Shown here: piece after piece, positions 44,528-55,793 of the stretch
Layout: each line of letters starts with the position of its first letter
How positions within the stretch are numbered: the first letter of the stretch is position 1
From: Palleronia abyssalis
GTDB taxonomy: Bacteria > Pseudomonadota > Alphaproteobacteria > Rhodobacterales > Rhodobacteraceae
DNA length: 64,000 nt
NCBI RefSeq assembly: GCF_900302445.1
Contig: NZ_ONZF01000001.1
Span: 372,001-436,000, forward strand
Direction: 5' to 3'
The notes under the pieces: generated by a model
Databases searched by the model: none
What the model was told of the DNA's origin: nothing
What the model saw: the letters and a program-made list of their open reading frames with translations, nothing else
Position numbers and translations under genes: made by a program

Positions 44528-45528
44528 CCGGGACGACGGCACCCCTCTCGGCCCCCGGAGCGGGCGTCGGAAGGTCAGGCCGGGTGGCCCTCTGGCTGCG
44601 GTCCGTTCGAACGGGGTTTCTGCCGATCCTGACCGTGATCGCGGGGCTGATCCTGATCTGGTATTTTGCCTGCATCCCGATGAACGCCCAGCAATCCGTT
44701 CTGCTGGCCGAGCGTGCGGGCCAGACGGTGACGCCCGAAACTGCCGCCGATCGGCGCGGCATGTCCGGGGCCGCAATCGCACTGCGCAATCCAGCCGCGG
44801 CCATGGCCAGCGCCTTTGTCCAGGACCGGCCCCGCCTACCCGCCCCGCACCAGGTGGCGGCGGAGCTTTGGGGGTCGACCGTTGGTCTGGCCGTCACGTC
44901 CAAGCGCAGTCTAGTCTATCACGCCTGGGTAACGCTGTCCGCCACGCTTCTGGGCTTTGCGTTCGGCACGGCGCTCGGCATTCTTCTGGCGATCGGGATC
45001 GTCCACAGCCGCGTGATGGACATGAGCGTCATGCCCTGGGCCATCGTCAGCCAAACGGTTCCGATCATCGCCATCGCGCCGATGATCATCGTCGTTCTCT
45101 ATTCCATCGGTCTTCAGGGCATCGTGCCCAAGGCCATCATCTCGACCTATCTGTCCTTCTTTCCGGTCGTGGTCGGCATGGTGAAGGGCCTGCGCAGTCC
45201 CGATGCGATGCAGCTCGATCTTCTGCGGACCTATGGGTCCAACCAAAACCAGACCTTTTGGAAACTGCGCCTACCGGCCTCGCTGCCCTACCTGTTCGCC
45301 TCGCTGAAAATCGGCATATGCGCCTCGCTGATCGGTGCGATCGTGGGCGAGCTTCCGACAGGTGCGGTTGCCGGCCTCGGGGCGCGGCTTCTGGCGGGAA
45401 GTTACTACGGGCAAACGGTGCAAATCTGGTCGGCCCTGTTCGCCGCGGCGATTCTGGCGGCCGTTCTGGTGGGTCTGATCGGCGCGATCGAGAAGGTCCT
45501 TCTTCGCCGCATGGGGCTGAACGCATGA
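44524..45528 (+). CDS. ABC transporter permease (ThiX/SsuC type), first
   Basis: A 334-residue permease with one N-terminal helix, a polar periplasmic loop (about residues 60-105), and five further helices carrying the binding-protein-dependent transport domain (TLSATLLGFAFGTALGILLA to the C terminus). The coupling-helix region is DLLRTYGSNQNQTFWKLRLPAS, which contacts the ATPase. ATGA-coupled upstream and downstream. It pairs with the next permease as a heterodimer. Confidence 0.9.
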   Translation: MTGTTAPLSAPGAGVGRSGRVALWLRSVRTGFLPILTVIAGLILIWYFACIPMNAQQSVLLAERAGQTVTPETAADRRGMSGAAIALRNPAAAMASAFVQDRPRLPAPHQVAAELWGSTVGLAVTSKRSLVYHAWVTLSATLLGFAFGTALGILLAIGIVHSRVMDMSVMPWAIVSQTVPIIAIAPMIIVVLYSIGLQGIVPKAIISTYLSFFPVVVGMVKGLRSPDAMQLDLLRTYGSNQNQTFWKLRLPASLPYLFASLKIGICASLIGAIVGELPTGAVAGLGARLLAGSYYGQTVQIWSALFAAAILAAVLVGLIGAIEKVLLRRMGLNA

Positions 45529-46364
45529 TACTCGTTCTCTTCGCCTTGACCCTCTGGGCGGCGGCTTTCGCCCTCAATATCCGCCTCGCCGCGGGGCCGC
45601 ACACGCGAGCCGTGCACCTGGCCGTTCCACTGATCTTCGGTCTGACCATCCTGGCCATGTGGGAACTGATCGTGCGTGGTCTGGACGTGCCCATGGTCAT
45701 TCTGCCCGCCCCTTCGCTGATCGCTGGGGCATTCACGGACAACCTTCCCGTTCTCTGGGCGGACCTGAACCAGACGTTCGTGAAGGGGGCGCTGACGGGC
45801 TATGCCATCGGGGCCACTGCTGCTTTCGCCGTGGCGCTTCTGGCTGACCGCTACACGTTCCTGAAACGCGGCCTGCTTCCAGTTGGCAACTTCATGGCCG
45901 CCCTGCCCATCGTCGGCACCGCGCCGATCCTGGTGATGTGGTTCGGCTTCGATTGGCAGTCGAAGGCGGCGGTCGTCGTGGTGATGGTGTTCTTCCCGAT
46001 CCTCGTGAACACCGTGGCGGGGCTGACGGACACGCAGGCCATGCAGCGCGACCTGATGCGCACCTATGGCGCAAGCTACGGTCAGACCCTGTTGAAGCTT
46101 CGCCTGCCCGCAGCAATGCCGTTCATCTTCAACGGGCTGAAAATCTCGACCACACTTGCCTTGATCGGCGCCATTGTCGCGGAATTTTTCGGCAGTCCAA
46201 CACTGGGCATGGGATTTCGCATCTCGACCTCTGTCGGTCAGCTCGCGCTCGATATGGTGTGGGCCGAGATCGTCGTGGCGGCGCTGGCGGGCAGCGCATT
46301 CTATGGCATTGTCGCGTTCATCGAAAAACGGGTGACGTTTTGGCACCCGTCTCACCGGGGATGA
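45525..46364 (+). CDS. ABC transporter permease (ThiX/SsuC type), second
   Basis: A 279-residue permease. The start at 45525 (MILVLFALTLWAAAF) is set by the ATGA overlap. The coupling region reads DLMRTYGASYGQTLLKLRLP, closely parallel to that of the first permease, showing that the two arose by duplication. About six helices. The binding protein follows after 29 bases with its own ribosome site. Confidence 0.9.
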   Translation: MILVLFALTLWAAAFALNIRLAAGPHTRAVHLAVPLIFGLTILAMWELIVRGLDVPMVILPAPSLIAGAFTDNLPVLWADLNQTFVKGALTGYAIGATAAFAVALLADRYTFLKRGLLPVGNFMAALPIVGTAPILVMWFGFDWQSKAAVVVVMVFFPILVNTVAGLTDTQAMQRDLMRTYGASYGQTLLKLRLPAAMPFIFNGLKISTTLALIGAIVAEFFGSPTLGMGFRISTSVGQLALDMVWAEIVVAALAGSAFYGIVAFIEKRVTFWHPSHRG

Positions 46365-46393
46365 TCCCCCGGCAACAACAGGGGAGTAACGAC

Positions 46394-47377
46394 ATGAAAC
46401 GTATCATCGCAGGCGCAATTGCCGCCGTCGCGCTGACGGGCACGGCCCAGGCGCAGGACGAGGTGAACTTGCAACTGAAATGGGTCACGCAGGCCCAGTT
46501 CGCGGGCTACTACGTGGCCCAGGATCAGGGCTTCTACGAGGAAGAGAACCTCGACGTCACGATCCTGCCCGGCGGGCCCGATATCGCGCCTCCGCAGGTT
46601 CTGGCCGGGGGCGGGGCGGATGTCATGGTCGACTGGATGCCGTCGGCGCTATCGGCTCGGGAAAAGGGCCTGCCCATCGTAAATATTGCCCAGCCCTTCA
46701 AGTCATCTGGCCTCATGTTGACCTGCTGGAAGGATACCGGAATCACGGGTCCCGAGGATTTCCGGGGGCGCACCATTGGCGTTTGGTTCTTCGGGAACGA
46801 ATATCCCTTCCTGTCCTGGATGAGCCAGGAGGGTATTCCGACGGACGCGTCCGACGACGGCATCACGGTCCTGAAACAGGGCTTCAACGTCGATCCGCTG
46901 CTGCAGCGTCAGGCCGACTGCATCTCGGTCATGACCTACAACGAATACGGTCAGGTTCTGGATGCCGGCGTGACCGAGGACGAGCTGGTGACGTTCAAGT
47001 ACGAGGACCAGGGCGTCGCAACGCTCGAGGACGGTCTGTACGTCCTGGAAGAGAATCTCGAAGACGAGGCGTTCCGCGACAAGATGGTCCGCTTCGTGCG
47101 CGCCTCGATGAAGGGGTGGAAATGGGCCGAGGAAAACCCCGAAGAGGCGGCGATGATCGTCCTGGACAACGATGCCACCGGCGCACAAAGCGAAGAGCAT
47201 CAGGTCTATATGATGGGGGAGATCGCGAAGCTCACGGAAGGCGCGAACGGTGCGCTGGACGTGGCCGACTATGAGCGCACGGTCGAGACGCTTCTGGCAG
47301 GCGGCTCGGACCCGGTTATTTCGGCCCAGCCCGAAGGGGCTTATACGCTCGAGATCACGGACGAAGCGCTGAACTGA
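46394..47377 (+). CDS. ABC transporter substrate-binding protein (NMT1/THI5, ThiY-like)
   Basis: A 327-residue exported binding protein. The signal peptide spans residues 1-20 (IAAVALTGTAQAQ). The mature part begins VNLQLKWVTQAQFAGYYVAQ, the hallmark of the NMT1/THI5 group that binds pyrimidine-like ligands, and continues with GFYEEENLDVTILPGGPDI and GVWFFGNEYPFLSW. Because the operon degrades pyrimidines, uracil, dihydrouracil or a related compound is the likely ligand. GGGGAGTAAC precedes the start. Last gene before a hairpin and convergent cckA. Confidence 0.9.
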   Translation: MKRIIAGAIAAVALTGTAQAQDEVNLQLKWVTQAQFAGYYVAQDQGFYEEENLDVTILPGGPDIAPPQVLAGGGADVMVDWMPSALSAREKGLPIVNIAQPFKSSGLMLTCWKDTGITGPEDFRGRTIGVWFFGNEYPFLSWMSQEGIPTDASDDGITVLKQGFNVDPLLQRQADCISVMTYNEYGQVLDAGVTEDELVTFKYEDQGVATLEDGLYVLEENLEDEAFRDKMVRFVRASMKGWKWAEENPEEAAMIVLDNDATGAQSEEHQVYMMGEIAKLTEGANGALDVADYERTVETLLAGGSDPVISAQPEGAYTLEITDEALN

Positions 47378-47384
47378 ACGCTCC

Positions 47385-47407
47385 GGCGGGCCGACCCACG
47401 GCCCGCC
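47385..47407. terminator. Bidirectional hairpin between the ABC operon and cckA
   Basis: GGCGGGCCG (47385-47393) and CGGCCCGCC (47399-47407) form a perfect 9-bp stem with loop ACCCA in the 35-bp gap between two convergent stop codons. It can fold in both transcripts. No T-run on either side. Confidence 0.65.
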
Positions 47408-47412
47408 AACCC

Positions 47413-49422
47413 TCAGGCTCGTAGCTGTTCCGAGACGGCCGCCGTAAGATCGGCCAGAGAGAAGGGCTTTTGCAGGAACGCCGACTTGGGGATCCGTGCC
47501 TGAGTTTCGGCGAAGCTTTCCTCGGCGTAGCCCGACATGAAGATGACAGGCGTTCCGGAGCGGATCCGGTTCGCATCCTGAACCCACGACGGACCGTCCC
47601 GCCCCGGCATGATGACGTCGGACACGAAAAGGTCGATCTTGACCGTAAGATCCTGCGCGATCGCCAGTGCGTCCTCTGCATTCTCCGCCTCGAGCACCTC
47701 GTAGCCATTCAACCGCAATGCGCGGGCCGCAAAGGCGCGTACCGGTGCTTCGTCCTCGGCCAGCAGGATGACCTCGCCCGCGGCGGCGGCGGTCTTCTTG
47801 GGCTCCTCGGGTGCGACGGGATCCTCGACCGCGTGGCCTGACTGCGTGATCGGGAAAAACAGAACGAAGGTCGTGCCCTGACCGACCTTACTGTCGGCGA
47901 AGATATATCCCCCGGTCTGCTTGACGATCCCATACGCCGTGGACAGACCCAGGCCGGTCCCTTCCCCCAGCCGCTTTGTCGTGAAGAATGGTTCGAAAAT
48001 CTTTTCCAACACCTCGGGAGCAATCCCTGACCCCGTGTCAGAAACCGAGATGACGGCGTATTCGCCCGCCGGCACCGTGACCCGGTCCCGGGTCCAAGGC
48101 TGCCGCAACACGCGAAGTTCGGTCTTGAGGTCGATGGTGCCCCCTTCGGGCATCGCGTCGCGTGCGTTCACGACCAGGTTCATGATGACCTGCTCAAGTT
48201 GCCGACGGTCCGCACGCACCCGGGGCAGGTTTTCGGCGTGGCTGAAGGACAGGGCGACTTTCTCGCCCACCAGTCGATTGAGCAGGTGGGTCAAGTCAGA
48301 AAGAATGCCCCTCAGATCAACCATTTCCGGGCGGAGATTCTGCTTGCGCGAGAAGGCTAGAAGTTGGCCGACTAGGCTGGCCGCGCGGTTGGCGTTCTGA
48401 TTGATCTGTTCCAGGTCCGAAAAATTGGGATCCCCCGGGTCATGCCGCAAAAGCAGAAGGTCGCAATGGCCGCGGATTGCCGTCAGCAGGTTGTTGAAAT
48501 CATGCGCGACACCGCCGGCAAGCTGGCCGATCGCCTGCATCTTCTGGGACTGGACGAACTGCGCTTCGAGCGTCTTCAGCTCGGTCGCATCATGCAGCAC
48601 GGCCATGATGTGGTCTTCCGACCCATTGTCCAGAGAGTTTAAGGTGATCTGAAGGAAGACGTCCGGTTGGCGGCGTGAGGCGCGTCCGACTTCAGGCCGT
48701 TGGATTGAGATCCCGCCGAATGCTTCCTCGATCCATTGCGGAACCGAGCGGCCCAGCCCTTCAACGAGGTCCGAGAACACGACACTTTCGCCCGGCTGAA
48801 TGGCCAGGAGGTCGCGGCCAACACGGTTTCCGCGCACCACCGTTCCGTTTCGGTCAAGTTCCAGCAGCGGAATCGGCAAATGCTCGAACGCAACGCCCTT
48901 CTCGGACGCGGGACCCTCGGCAATACCCGTATCCAGGCGCCACAAAAGGTCCCCCCCCGCGATTCGCGTCGCCGAGATTCTACGACGTGGATGACAGCCG
49001 ATCCATCTCTCGGCGCTGCCCTCGGCCAGCGCACGTCCGCGTAGTTTGGCGACCTCCTCGGACGGATCGGCCAGATCGCGCGCCAGTTCATCGTAAAAAT
49101 TGCCTGCCGCGTTCGACCACAGGCGCGCCCCCCTGGCATCGGTGACATAGACAGGATGACGGTCGTTTGCATGGATCGCCCGCAGCGCCGAAAGCCAGCC
49201 GCGGCGCTTCATGCGTTTCGGTCCGCCGATGGCGATCAGCAAGACAGACACGGCCCCCGCCGCAGCGGCAGCCACAGCGACCGTCAATGCGATCACGGGC
49301 AACCCGATCACCGCGGCGACGCCGGACAGAACCAAGGCGGCCAGCAACAGGAAACACGCGACCGGGACGTACCTCGCCGCGACATCGGACATGGGCAAGC
49401 GGGTTTCTGACACGTATGGCAC
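47413..49422 (-). CDS. cckA: CckA-type hybrid sensor histidine kinase
   Basis: A 669-residue hybrid kinase matching CckA. Two N-terminal transmembrane helices (about residues 17-40 and 43-67) are followed by PAS-like regions (HPVYVTDARGARLWSN; LPIPLLELDRNGTVV), the H-box FVQSQKMQAIGQLAGGVAHD, a catalytic domain (NLVVNARDAMPEGG, DTGSGIAPEVLEKIFEPFF, GTGLGLSTAYGIV) and a C-terminal receiver (LLAEDEAPVRAF; phospho-Asp in LFVSDVIMPGRDG; Lys in FLQKPF). CckA normally feeds phosphate through ChpT to CtrA. A GTG start at 49422 has GGAAG upstream; the ATG at 49392 is the alternative. An exact CtrA-type box lies 39-53 bases upstream. Confidence 0.9.
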   Translation of the reverse strand: MPYVSETRLPMSDVAARYVPVACFLLLAALVLSGVAAVIGLPVIALTVAVAAAAAGAVSVLLIAIGGPKRMKRRGWLSALRAIHANDRHPVYVTDARGARLWSNAAGNFYDELARDLADPSEEVAKLRGRALAEGSAERWIGCHPRRRISATRIAGGDLLWRLDTGIAEGPASEKGVAFEHLPIPLLELDRNGTVVRGNRVGRDLLAIQPGESVVFSDLVEGLGRSVPQWIEEAFGGISIQRPEVGRASRRQPDVFLQITLNSLDNGSEDHIMAVLHDATELKTLEAQFVQSQKMQAIGQLAGGVAHDFNNLLTAIRGHCDLLLLRHDPGDPNFSDLEQINQNANRAASLVGQLLAFSRKQNLRPEMVDLRGILSDLTHLLNRLVGEKVALSFSHAENLPRVRADRRQLEQVIMNLVVNARDAMPEGGTIDLKTELRVLRQPWTRDRVTVPAGEYAVISVSDTGSGIAPEVLEKIFEPFFTTKRLGEGTGLGLSTAYGIVKQTGGYIFADSKVGQGTTFVLFFPITQSGHAVEDPVAPEEPKKTAAAAGEVILLAEDEAPVRAFAARALRLNGYEVLEAENAEDALAIAQDLTVKIDLFVSDVIMPGRDGPSWVQDANRIRSGTPVIFMSGYAEESFAETQARIPKSAFLQKPFSLADLTAAVSEQLRA

Positions 49423-49460
49423 CTTGCGCTTCCAGGGCGGCTCACAGTCTCACCCGTTCG

Positions 49461-49475
49461 TTAAAAGAAGGTTAA
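49461..49475. promoter_or_regulatory. CtrA-box (TTAA-N7-TTAA) upstream of cckA
   Basis: TTAA (49461-49464), seven bases, TTAA (49472-49475); on the cckA strand it reads TTAACCTTCTTTTAAC, the full CtrA consensus including the trailing C. It is located in the short AT-rich gap upstream of cckA, in DNA that is otherwise GC-rich. Confidence 0.6.
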
Positions 49476-49514
49476 TTCTGGTAGTGACTATCAACTTATC
49501 AAATTGGGCCGCAA

Positions 49515-50678
49515 CTACGGGTTGAACCGCAGAAGCGCACAATAAAACCCGTCGCCCCCGTCCATCGGCGTCAGATGCCGTTCGGCCACAACCTCTGTAG
49601 CCCGGCCGGCGCTGAAATGATCCACGCGGGCGCGATTTTCCACATCCAACAGCGAACACGTGGCGTAGGCCAGCAATCCCCCCGGCCGCACATGTCGAAC
49701 CGCCTCGCACAGGACGCGATCCTGAAGCGCAGTCAGACGGTCCAGTGCCTGTGGCGTAAGGCGGATCTTACCCTCGGGTGACCTGCGCCAAGCCCCGCTT
49801 CCCGAACAAGGTGCGTCGACGAGAACCAGATCATACAGATCTTCGTCTGATAGGGTGCCCGGTGCGACCGTCCGGATCTGCACGCCGGCCCGTTCCGCGC
49901 GCACCGGCAGATCGCGCATGCGCGCCGCATCGGCATCGTGGGCGTGGATCGTCGCTGCCGTGCGCGCCGCCATTGCCAGCGCCTTGCCCCCTCCGCCGGC
50001 GCAGTAATCCAGAATGCGACGGGTTCCGTCCAGGGGCAGCAGATCGACGATCGCCTGGCTGGCGGCGTCCTGAAGTTCCACCAGACCATCGGCCCACGCC
50101 CGGGATCCCTGCACCCTACGTGGGTTTGTTGTAACCTCAAGGGCGGTCGGCGACAGGGGATGGGGCAATGTCTCGATCCCTTCGGCCAGAAGCGCGGAAC
50201 GGGCGCTGTCCCGGTCCCCCTTCACCAAGTTCGCCCGGAGGAAAACCGGGGCGCGCGACTGCAGCGCGGTCATCACCGGGTCAAAATCCTGATCCAGCGA
50301 CGCGCGTAGCTGCGGCGCCAGCCAAGCTGGGCAATCCAGTGCATCGACACCTTCAGGTGCCGTTCCGGATGCGCGCTCGGTTTCCGTCAGAGGGTCCGGG
50401 CCGTAGCCCGCGCCTGTGAAAAGCGTCGTCGGATCAATACCTTCTGCGCGGAGTAGGCCGATCATGCGGGCCCGCCCCGTCTGGTCCCCGCCCCAAACGG
50501 CCGATGACCACCAGCGCCGTAACGCATCGAACACGTGGTCCCGTACAGCAGCGCGATCCTTGCTGCCGGCGTGACGGGCCGTGCGCGCCCAACCGGTCAG
50601 AACCTTTTCGGCCGGCTCGCCAGCGGCGATCCGGTCCAGGCAAACGATCGCCGTCTCTATCCGTGCGGCCGGAGTCAT
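49515..50678 (-). CDS. RsmB/NOP family SAM-dependent RNA cytosine methyltransferase
   Basis: A 387-residue RNA m5C methyltransferase. An N-terminal helical RNA-binding portion is followed by the Rossmann domain: ILDYCAGGGGKALAMAA binds SAM. The two catalytic cysteines are in VLVDAPCSGSGAWRR and LAYATCSLLDVENR. Probably modifies 16S rRNA like RsmB, but tRNA targets cannot be excluded. It has its own ATG; the gap to the SDR gene upstream is 87 bases. It could be a housekeeping gene co-oriented with cckA rather than part of the fucose operon. Confidence 0.88.
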   Translation of the reverse strand: MTPAARIETAIVCLDRIAAGEPAEKVLTGWARTARHAGSKDRAAVRDHVFDALRRWWSSAVWGGDQTGRARMIGLLRAEGIDPTTLFTGAGYGPDPLTETERASGTAPEGVDALDCPAWLAPQLRASLDQDFDPVMTALQSRAPVFLRANLVKGDRDSARSALLAEGIETLPHPLSPTALEVTTNPRRVQGSRAWADGLVELQDAASQAIVDLLPLDGTRRILDYCAGGGGKALAMAARTAATIHAHDADAARMRDLPVRAERAGVQIRTVAPGTLSDEDLYDLVLVDAPCSGSGAWRRSPEGKIRLTPQALDRLTALQDRVLCEAVRHVRPGGLLAYATCSLLDVENRARVDHFSAGRATEVVAERHLTPMDGGDGFYCALLRFNP

Positions 50679-50765
50679 TTCGTACAGGCTTCCCGTGACA
50701 TATCCGATGGTGGGACACCTAGTCGCGGGTTCGCCCGAATGGAAGGCCGGCGCGGCGTGCCGGTC

Positions 50766-52800
<2,035 letters not shown>

Positions 52801-52804
<4 letters not shown>

Positions 52805-53643
52805 GCGCGCACGACACGCTGCGTCTGCTCGCCCAGACCCTCGATCCCGAGGCGCATCGTCTCGCCGCCCTTCAGGTAGACCTTCGGTCGTTGCCCCATG
52901 CCGACACCCGGCGGAGTTCCGGTCGAAATCACATCCCCCGGCTGAAGCGACAGGAACTGGCTGAGATAGTGGATGATGTGGGCGACCCCGAAGATCATCG
53001 TCGACGTTGAACCGTCCTGGTACCGGTGCCCGTCCACCTCGAGCCACATGGACAGGTTGCCGATGTCCCCCGCCTCGTCCGGTGTCACAAGCCAGGGCCC
53101 CAGCGGGCCGAACGTGTCGCAGCCCTTGCCCTTGTCCCAAGTGCCGCCCCGCTCGATCTGCCACTCGCGTTCAGAGACATCGTTGATGACGCAATAGCCT
53201 GCGACATGGTCAAGGGCGTTCGCTTCCTCGATATAGCGACCGCCCTTGCCGATCACGACGCCCAGCTCGACCTCCCAGTCCGTCTTGGTCGCGCCTCGCG
53301 GGATTTCGACGTCGTCGTTCGGGCCGCAGATGGCGGATGTCCACTTGTTGAAGACCACCGGTTCGCTGGGAATGTCGGCGCCGGTTTCGGCGGCGTGATC
53401 GGCGTAGTTCAGCCCGATACAGACGAATTTCCCGACTTGGCCGACGCAGGGCCCGATACGGGGGGTGCCTTCGACCCGGGGCAAGGCGTCCGGATCCAAC
53501 GCCGCGATCCGCGCCAGTCCCTGAGGGGTCAGTATATCCCCAGAAATATCGTCAATCTCGCCCGACAAATCGCGGATCGTGCCCGATGCATCCAGAAGGC
53601 CCGGTTTTTCCTGACCCTTGGGGCCGTATCGCAGAAGTTTCAT
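52801..53643 (-). CDS. FAH family hydrolase, probable 2,4-diketo-3-deoxy-L-fuconate hydrolase
   Basis: A 280-residue fumarylacetoacetate-hydrolase-fold enzyme. FVCIGLNYADHAAETG, VVFNKWTSAICGPND, the metal Glu pair in DWEVELGVVIGKGG, YCVINDVSEREWQ and DVISTGTPPGVGMGQ are all typical. In the non-phosphorylative fucose route this enzyme cleaves 2,4-diketo-3-deoxy-L-fuconate to pyruvate and L-lactate. The start at 53643 follows GAGGAC; the open frame upstream is not homologous. Ten bases separate it from the lactonase gene. Confidence 0.88.
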
Positions 53644-53653
53644 CTTGTCCTCT

Positions 53654-54502
53654 TCAGTTGGATGTCGCGATGGGTTGGTCTGCCACCGCATAAAAACGCG
53701 CGCCGTTGTGGCGCATGATCGCGGTTCGCTCTGACCGGGACAGTCCCGATAGAAGCAAGTCTGTCAAATTGCGCCACTCATGCCACGACGCAGCCAGCGT
53801 CAGGACCGGCCAGTCGCTACCCCAGATCAGGCGCTCCGGCCCGAACCAGTCCAGAAGCTGGTCGAAGATGGACCTCAACGCCGGAAGCGGATCCCGTCGG
53901 TCAGGGTCGGTCAGCTCGGTCAGAAGTCCAGAGAGCTTGCAGTGAACATGCGGCAGCCTGGCCAGCGCGGCCATGCCCTCCTCCCATACCGGATGCGGTC
54001 CCGGTTTCGGCTTGGCGGCGTGATCGACCACCAGGGGAAGATCCCGGTTTTCCGAGGCAAAGTCACACAGCATTGGCAGGTGCCGTTCGGTGACGAGGGC
54101 ATCGAAGGAAAGGCGGTTGCGCACCAGGCTTGCCATTGCGTCAGGTCGCGCGTGATCGATCAGCCAGTCCGTCGCTTCGATATCCTGAAGCATCGGGCGA
54201 ACACCCTTGAACTTCGGATGCCGGGCCAGCGTCTCGATCTCGGCCGCGCAATCCGGGTGCTCGAGGTCCACCCACCCGACCACCCCGACGACCCGCGGAT
54301 CACCGGCTGCGATGTCCAACAGGAAATCAGTCTCGGCCCGGGTCGGTACCGCCTGAACCAGGATCAGGTCAGTCGCCTCGGGATACTCCTCGACCGAAAA
54401 ATCGCGCCTGATGGGCGAAAGAGCCGCGCCACCTGCCGTCAGCCAATCGTAGTCGCCTCGGGCCAGACGCCAGACATGACAATGGGCGTCGAGCGGCTTC
54501 AT
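53654..54502 (-). CDS. Amidohydrolase family protein, probable L-fuconolactonase
   Basis: A 282-residue TIM-barrel amidohydrolase of COG3618. His-x-His in DAHCHVWRLARGDYDWL at the N terminus; VGWVDLEHPDCAAEIE; the conserved KGVRPMLQDI segment; His in VVDHAAKPKPG; and Asp in IWGSDWPVL. Members hydrolyse sugar lactones such as L-fucono-1,5-lactone to the acid. Its ATG overlaps the stop of the upstream SDR gene (TGATG). Confidence 0.88.
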   Translation of the reverse strand: MKPLDAHCHVWRLARGDYDWLTAGGAALSPIRRDFSVEEYPEATDLILVQAVPTRAETDFLLDIAAGDPRVVGVVGWVDLEHPDCAAEIETLARHPKFKGVRPMLQDIEATDWLIDHARPDAMASLVRNRLSFDALVTERHLPMLCDFASENRDLPLVVDHAAKPKPGPHPVWEEGMAALARLPHVHCKLSGLLTELTDPDRRDPLPALRSIFDQLLDWFGPERLIWGSDWPVLTLAASWHEWRNLTDLLLSGLSRSERTAIMRHNGARFYAVADQPIATSN

Positions 54503-55245
54503 CAGATCGTCACCCCACCATCGACCGAGACGGCCTGGCCAGAGACGAAGCGGCTTTCGTCGGACAACAAGTAGACAACAAGCGGCGTGATATCCCCGAC
54601 CGCCGCAAGGCGCCCCATGGGCTGACGCGCGATGAAGTCCTTTTCGGCCTGGACCGGATCGGGCGCGGCGGCAATCCGCCCCCGAAGCGAGGGGGTGTCG
54701 ACCGTTCCGGGGCAGATCGCGTTGACGCGCAAACCCTGCCCCACGAAATCCGCCGCCACTGCCTTGGTCAGCCCGATGACGGCGGCCTTCGTCGCGCCGT
54801 AGGCCGTGCGGTTCGGAAAGCCCTTAAGCGAAGACGCCATCGACGCCATGTTCAGGATCGCCGCCGTCCCCGTCTGTTCAGCGCGGGACAGCATTCCCGG
54901 AAGACAGGCGCGTGTCAGGCGCAGCATCGAAGTGACGTTCACATCCACGCTGCGGGCCCAGTCGTCGTCAGACACATCAAGGATCGTACCGTGATGGACG
55001 ATGCCCGCGCAGTTGAACAACCCATCGAGCGCGCCCAGCCGGTCCACCGTGTCGCGGATCGCGTGTGGGTCCGTCACGTCCAGCGCAGACGTAGCAATTC
55101 CGTGCTCGTTCAGACTGGCAAGCAGGCTTTCGTCCATGTCCGTCGCGTGAACCTCAGCACCTTCGGCGGCGCAGGCAATGGCGCTGGCCCGGCCCATGCC
55201 CTGACCCGCCGCGGTGATAAGGATCCGCTTGTCCCGAAGTCGCAT
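54502..55245 (-). CDS. SDR oxidoreductase, probable 2-keto-3-deoxy-L-fuconate dehydrogenase
   Basis: A 247-residue short-chain dehydrogenase with the unusual TAAGQGMG cofactor motif (residues 11-18) shared with KDF dehydrogenases and BDH2-like enzymes. HATDMDESLL at the end of strand 2 suggests NAD. The catalytic stretch is LNMASMASSL and AYGATK. It would oxidise 2-keto-3-deoxy-L-fuconate to the 2,4-diketo acid. It lies between fucU and the lactonase gene in the operon. Confidence 0.87.
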   Translation of the reverse strand: MRLRDKRILITAAGQGMGRASAIACAAEGAEVHATDMDESLLASLNEHGIATSALDVTDPHAIRDTVDRLGALDGLFNCAGIVHHGTILDVSDDDWARSVDVNVTSMLRLTRACLPGMLSRAEQTGTAAILNMASMASSLKGFPNRTAYGATKAAVIGLTKAVAADFVGQGLRVNAICPGTVDTPSLRGRIAAAPDPVQAEKDFIARQPMGRLAAVGDITPLVVYLLSDESRFVSGQAVSVDGGVTI

Positions 55246-55268
55246 GATCGTCGTCCTTTTCCGATCCG

Positions 55269-55709
55269 TCAGCGTGTGGACGCGATGACGCCCTTGCGGA
55301 GAATGAAATTGCCGTAAGGGCGCGCCTCGGCGGTCCGCAGAACCGCGAAGGCCGTCTTGGCCCGGTCGTAGAACGCAAACCGTTCCAGCGCGCGCCGTTC
55401 GGCCCCGAAGGGCTTCAGAACGCGCTCTGCGTTGGCAACTACGTCGGGGGTCGCCTTGGGATCGTCGACGACTTGCATCGTGTGAACCGCAGGCCCGTCG
55501 AACGTATCAAGGGGCAAGACGGACAGCACCACCTCCAGCATCCGGATTGCGTCGCAATCTGCCCGCAGCGGCGTGCCGCGAACGGTCGTGCGCGCGACCG
55601 ACGCCCCCGGGAAGTTGGCGTCCGAAATCACGATCTCGTCGCCATGCCCCATGGAGGCGAGCGTCCACAGAAGATCGGGGCCGAGCAGCGGATCGATGCC
55701 CTTCAGCAT
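55269..55709 (-). CDS. fucU: L-fucose mutarotase (RbsD/FucU family)
   Basis: A 146-residue RbsD/FucU-fold mutarotase. MLKGIDPLLGPDLLWTLASM and GHGDEIVISDANFPG carry the catalytic His/Asp; RAKTAFAVLRTAEARPYGNF is the conserved C-terminal region with the Tyr. It speeds interconversion of alpha- and beta-L-fucose before dehydrogenation. The start at 55709 is the family's normal N terminus; the upstream open frame is spurious. A hairpin separates it from the binding-protein gene. Confidence 0.92.
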   Translation of the reverse strand: MLKGIDPLLGPDLLWTLASMGHGDEIVISDANFPGASVARTTVRGTPLRADCDAIRMLEVVLSVLPLDTFDGPAVHTMQVVDDPKATPDVVANAERVLKPFGAERRALERFAFYDRAKTAFAVLRTAEARPYGNFILRKGVIASTR

Positions 55710-55793
55710 GGGACATGAACGGGGTGGCCTGACCGGAACATGGGCGGGCCGTAGAATTGGAAAGGCATTTGACCTCGACTTGGTAAAAGTGGA

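Noticed and set aside
50679-50765. Terminator between the fucose operon and the RNA methyltransferase gene
   Set aside because: CCGGC-N7-GCCGG gives only a 5-bp stem; too weak to call in DNA this rich in G+C.
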